A stretch of 64,000 nt of DNA from Eremophila alpestris peregrina. Its lineage: Eukaryota; Chordata; Aves; Passeriformes; Alaudidae. Where the stretch lies: NCBI GenBank assembly GCA_009792885.1, contig WMCF01000012.1, positions 12,671,641 through 12,735,640 of the forward strand. Reading direction: 5' to 3'. How positions within the stretch are numbered: the first letter of the stretch is position 1; every line of letters starts with the position of its first letter. The notes beneath the pieces are model-generated. The model saw only the letters and a list, made by a program, of their open reading frames with translations, was not told the origin of the DNA and ran no database searches. Made by a program: the position numbers and the translations under genes. Shown here in pieces: positions 60,974 through 64,000 of this stretch.

Positions 60974-61113
60974 CTATGTGCCACACTTCCCTCCTGGATT
61001 TCTTGCACAAATATTCCTAGTTCTCCCCTGTTTTCACTCTTGAGTCCCACAACACTGAAGCCCAGACCACCACTTAGAGGTTTAATAAGGTCAATTGTCT
61101 CAACAAGACGACC
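60974..61113 (-). CDS. MPDZ: MPDZ exon 2 of window: PDZ1, first half
   Basis: The 140-nt exon holds 46 codons plus two bases of an Arg codon finished in the next exon. The acceptor is GAACAG and the donor AG|GTAATA. It begins GRLVETIDL and carries the PDZ1 carboxylate-binding loop GGLGFSVVG, followed by ENRGELGIFVQEI and GSVAH. PDZ domains bind C-terminal peptides in a groove between strand beta2 and helix alpha2, and this exon supplies beta1 to beta3. The acceptor follows a run of ten T residues. Near-identity with the mammalian sequence leaves little doubt. Confidence 0.97.
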
Positions 61114-62078
61114 CTGTTCAGCAGAAGTTAAAAAAAAAAAGGGTACAAATGTTAAAAGGTTAAAAATTAACAAAAGCAGTAATAATAAATGTGAGAAACA
61201 ACTTGGAAATTAATTTCTAATGGCAACTACAGCTGGGCAAGACTATACAAGCTAATAACTGAAATATAGTTGCTTATTTCCAATTTCTTGCTATCATACA
61301 GAAAATATTTGAGAAAGAAATATTATTACAGCCCAGAAGAGGAAATCAGAGAACAAAAGAAAAATATACAGAGTTTTGGTTTAGTAGTGACTGAGGTAGG
61401 ATATATATCTATATATATTTGAGAGGGTACAGGACAACTTTCAAGCAAAACCAGAAAAAGAGGACAAATTTCAGAAAGATAAAAAAAAGTTGGACTATGG
61501 AGAAAGGCTCTCCTGAACACCATTAGACTTCTCCTATCCTACTCTATTACAGATTAAATAGACAAATCCTAGAATATATGCTTGAACATTCCCAGCTTCA
61601 GCCACTGAAGGGACTCATGCACCATTTCTGCCTACTACAGGAAAGTAGTAAGATTACAGAACGATGCACAGCAAGGTCAAAATTTTCCATTTTATTTCCA
61701 AGAAAGTAATAGAGCTAGCTTTGCTTAATTATGCATGTAAGAGCATGCTCTGACAAAGTATCTCACTCATGCATAGAGCAGCAATTCTACAATGAGCTTG
61801 GAAAAACAATGGCATGCTGATCTGTAATACACTCACTGGTCAGCTAAGGACAGTAGCTCACGAGTGACTATGTCAGAGCAGTTTTTCAACTGCTTTCTCA
61901 TTTACTAATTGTTTCTCAAACTAAAAGGTTACTTTTATTTTATACAGTAAGTGGTTTTGTGATATTGTGGTATTGTGGTTTGTGTAGTAACTCAATTGCT
62001 TTTAAATAAATGCACATGTATCTTAAACTTCAAATAATCAGTAATCCATATTTTGGGGTTATTATATGATAGGGTTAC

Positions 62079-62300
62079 CTGGGACATGTTTCTGATCAGC
62101 TGTTCAAAGTCATCACTAGAGAATTTCCCATTAATCTGAGGAGTAATGGATCTCATTGATGCTTCTAACACATCAGCTGGGCTGCCATTCTGCTGAGCCA
62201 ACAAATATGACTCATTAAGTGGCAAGGACCCGACATTCACACCATGATGGAGAAGCTGAGGGAATTCACCACTGGAATGTATGGAAGGTGTAATATTTAC
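62079..62300 (-). CDS. MPDZ: MPDZ exon 1 of window: linker between L27 and PDZ1
   Basis: The exon has 74 codons, phase 0 at both ends. The acceptor is TTACAG and the donor CAG|GTAACC. It encodes a low-complexity linker with the recognisable pieces NESYLLAQQNG and SDDFEQLIRNMSQ, which align with the mammalian region between the L27 domain and PDZ1. The middle is clearly more diverged than the PDZ exons, as expected for a linker. The preceding exons with L27 are not within the next 1,700 bases upstream, so they lie beyond the window. The 965-nt intron that follows (61114-62078) has no recognisable feature. Confidence 0.93.
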
Positions 62301-64000
62301 CTGTAAGATTGAAAGCAACACTAGTTTACAGACACAGCAGAAACTTTCTCATTAGGTAAGAACATTATTATAAGCCAACTGATCATTAGAAGTCCCTAAA
62401 ATTCCAATTTGCAATTTAAAACAGACATTTCAAGAAGAAAAATTACTTTCAATATTTATACCCAATGCAAAGTTGTGAACTACAAGCATAACACAAGTGA
62501 AATTGATCAGAACCTAAAATAGTTTGTCATACTTTGTCTAAAATTCATTTGTTCCCTTCACCATAGCATCTTGAAGTATTCCATCAATGCATCAGAGGTA
62601 AACAGGAACAATTTTTTTCTACAGCATCAGTACTTAAAGGAAGAAAAATCAAACAAAGACCAAGCCAAAACATTAACAATAACAATGTTACCTGTTATTT
62701 TACAATTAAAAAAATGTGCATATTGATGAAAAAAATAAGCGAATCTCACAGCCTACACAGAGAACAAATTTCACTAGTCAGGGCTTCCACATCACTATGC
62801 ACTACAGCAACCAATATGACTATCTACATGAGCTAGGATTAAATACAAGATTACTGAACAAATCTAAAACCACCAGGCTGATAAGAAAGTCACAAGCATA
62901 CACTTACACAGACTTTACAATCCACTTTTCTTAGAACAGAAAAAAAGCAAGAAAATTCTGTTTTGCACAGCCTTAGTAAATCACCTCTTTTCAAGCAGAT
63001 CTGTGCCAACCAATCTAATGACTGGCTGCTGGTGATATAAAGCTCTGGTGAAGCAGAAACCCTCATTTGTGACAGTCAACTTGCCTGTTGACTGTCAATT
63101 GGTATTGCTTTACTCCAGACAAATTTGCTTCCTGATGCATGAACTATTATATTGCAATTTCAAACACTTTTCACAGTTTTACAAATGCACACTTTCTAGC
63201 ACTCTGCATCACAATACAGAAAGCTAAGGTTCCCCTTTCTTAAAGTTGTATTTTAAACTTCAAGTATCATTAAAAATTTCAAAACAGTAGATATATTCTA
63301 AAGCGTCTACTGCACCAGTCTCAAATGTTCAAGCATGTTACGTCTGTTAGGCTCATCATATCAGTCCTCCAACAGTCCAGTTATTAATAGGTCAATATTG
63401 TTCTTCATCATACAACTCCATCTCATCTAAGTGGTTTAGGAAAATGCAATAGAACAAACGTAATTTGTTAAACAATTTATGTGGCTGAGAAGGTCCTCAA
63501 GTTACAGAAAAAATACCACAAGGCAGCATCAGAAAAAGTTCTCAACAGCATTTCTAAGCTTGATCTGACATAAAAAAAAGTAAAGAAGAAAACTGGGATG
63601 TTTGGAACTCAGTGATTTTTCTTTCACATTGATTATGTTCTTTATCCATACTTGTAAGGAAGCTTTTGGGTTATGTTTCAAACAAATTCTAACGCCTAAA
63701 ATGCGCATCTATGCACTTCTTTTAGCCATATTCGTGTTGGCAAGCTTGTAAGGCACAGGTAGACAAGCACTGTTTCACAGTTCATTACATGGAACAACAC
63801 CCAGAGACAATCATATTATACCCTTCTGAGAATATAATACTTCCTCTTACATTATATTAATGGATTTGAAACTTGTAAAGTCTATGATGTGCTTGTGTTT
63901 CTTAACTGCATAAGGCAATGTAATAGCTTAATTCACTTCCACCTTCAAAATATTGTCCATTTCAATGTATAAAACTGTGTAACTGAACTTGGTCAATAAT
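62301..64000 (-). other. MPDZ: Intron upstream of exon 1 of the window, partial
   Basis: 1,700 nt. I searched for the end of the L27 region that precedes this linker in mammals and did not find it. No repeat was recognised. Confidence 0.65.

Larger units (their letters stand above)
468..62300 (-). other. MPDZ: MPDZ (MUPP1) gene, internal part, 30 coding exons
   Basis: This is the visible part of a multi-PDZ scaffold gene. Thirty exons with GT..AG borders and matching phases encode PDZ1 to PDZ8 and the start of PDZ9, 1,459 codons in all. MPDZ is chosen over its paralogue PATJ because the linkers match mammalian MPDZ from my memory: the acidic LPEREEGEGEESELQN stretch before PDZ7, STNPFADS before PDZ8, and NKDAVNQMAVCP after PDZ8. 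The mammalian protein is about 2,070 residues with an N-terminal L27 domain and 13 PDZ domains, so about 70% of the protein is here. In the family, L27 binds PALS1 and the PDZ domains bind tight-junction and membrane-protein tails. No internal stop or frameshift was found in any exon, so the gene looks functional. The 5' end (L27, start codon) and 3' end (PDZ9-13) are outside the window. Confidence 0.96.

Noticed and set aside
60543..61010. 155-codon minus-strand open frame
   Set aside because: It overlaps the PDZ1 exon in another frame and runs into its downstream intron, with no family resemblance; the exon frame is certain.
468..62300. Identification as PATJ (INADL), the MPDZ paralogue
   Set aside because: The acidic EREEGEGEESELQN linker, the STNPFADS linker, NKDAVNQMAVCP and the order of the binding loops fit MPDZ as I recall it; PATJ also has fewer PDZ domains (about 10).
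62301..64000. L27-domain exon
   Set aside because: No stretch with acceptable splice sites encodes the L27 end or LQTSVQQLKDQ-like sequence; the 1,700 nt look purely intronic.

Overview
The window is vertebrate nuclear DNA, AT-rich and intron-dominated. It is almost certainly from a bird, and probably a songbird. The evidence is a long CR1 LINE copy whose 3' end is typical of birds, a short element with a tRNA-Ile-like B box fused to a CR1-type tail (TguSINE1-like, a passerine SINE), and solo LTR-like copies of types I know from passerine genomes. No bacterial features, rRNA, functional tRNA or CRISPR were seen.

The window lies inside one gene on the minus strand: MPDZ (MUPP1, multiple PDZ domain protein), a scaffold of tight junctions and apical polarity complexes. 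I could place 30 coding exons between 62300 and 468. Every splice phase is consistent. Together they give 4,377 coding nucleotides (1,459 codons) that enter and leave the window in phase 0. In gene order they encode the linker after the L27 domain, PDZ1 (61113-59320), PDZ2 (57361-55865), PDZ3 (52614-48225), PDZ4 (44877-42600), PDZ5 (41621-38493), a long linker (36102-29193), PDZ6 (29316-25957), a linker with an acidic segment (18903-17916), PDZ7 (17428-15060), a linker with two NPF motifs (14532-7611), PDZ8 (7020-1249) and the lead-in to PDZ9 (987-468). The start codon and L27 domain lie beyond 64000, and PDZ9-13 lie beyond position 1.

The introns hold a decayed CR1 of about 2.9 kb (1800-4665), the SINE (6067-6202), solo LTR-like elements (6231-6636, 43174-43733, about 54470-54950), a short endogenous-retrovirus-like fragment (9562-9660), a CR1 tail (57398-57448) and low-complexity tracts. 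The large elements all lie on the plus strand, antisense to MPDZ.

The parts most worth checking are these. An 84-nt exon carries a second NPF motif and looks like a diverged copy of the neighbouring NPF exon. The longest intron, between PDZ6 and PDZ7, holds two exon-like segments: one is frame-neutral (42 nt), the other frame-shifting (73 nt). Several donor sites are non-standard. I saw no separate undescribed system.
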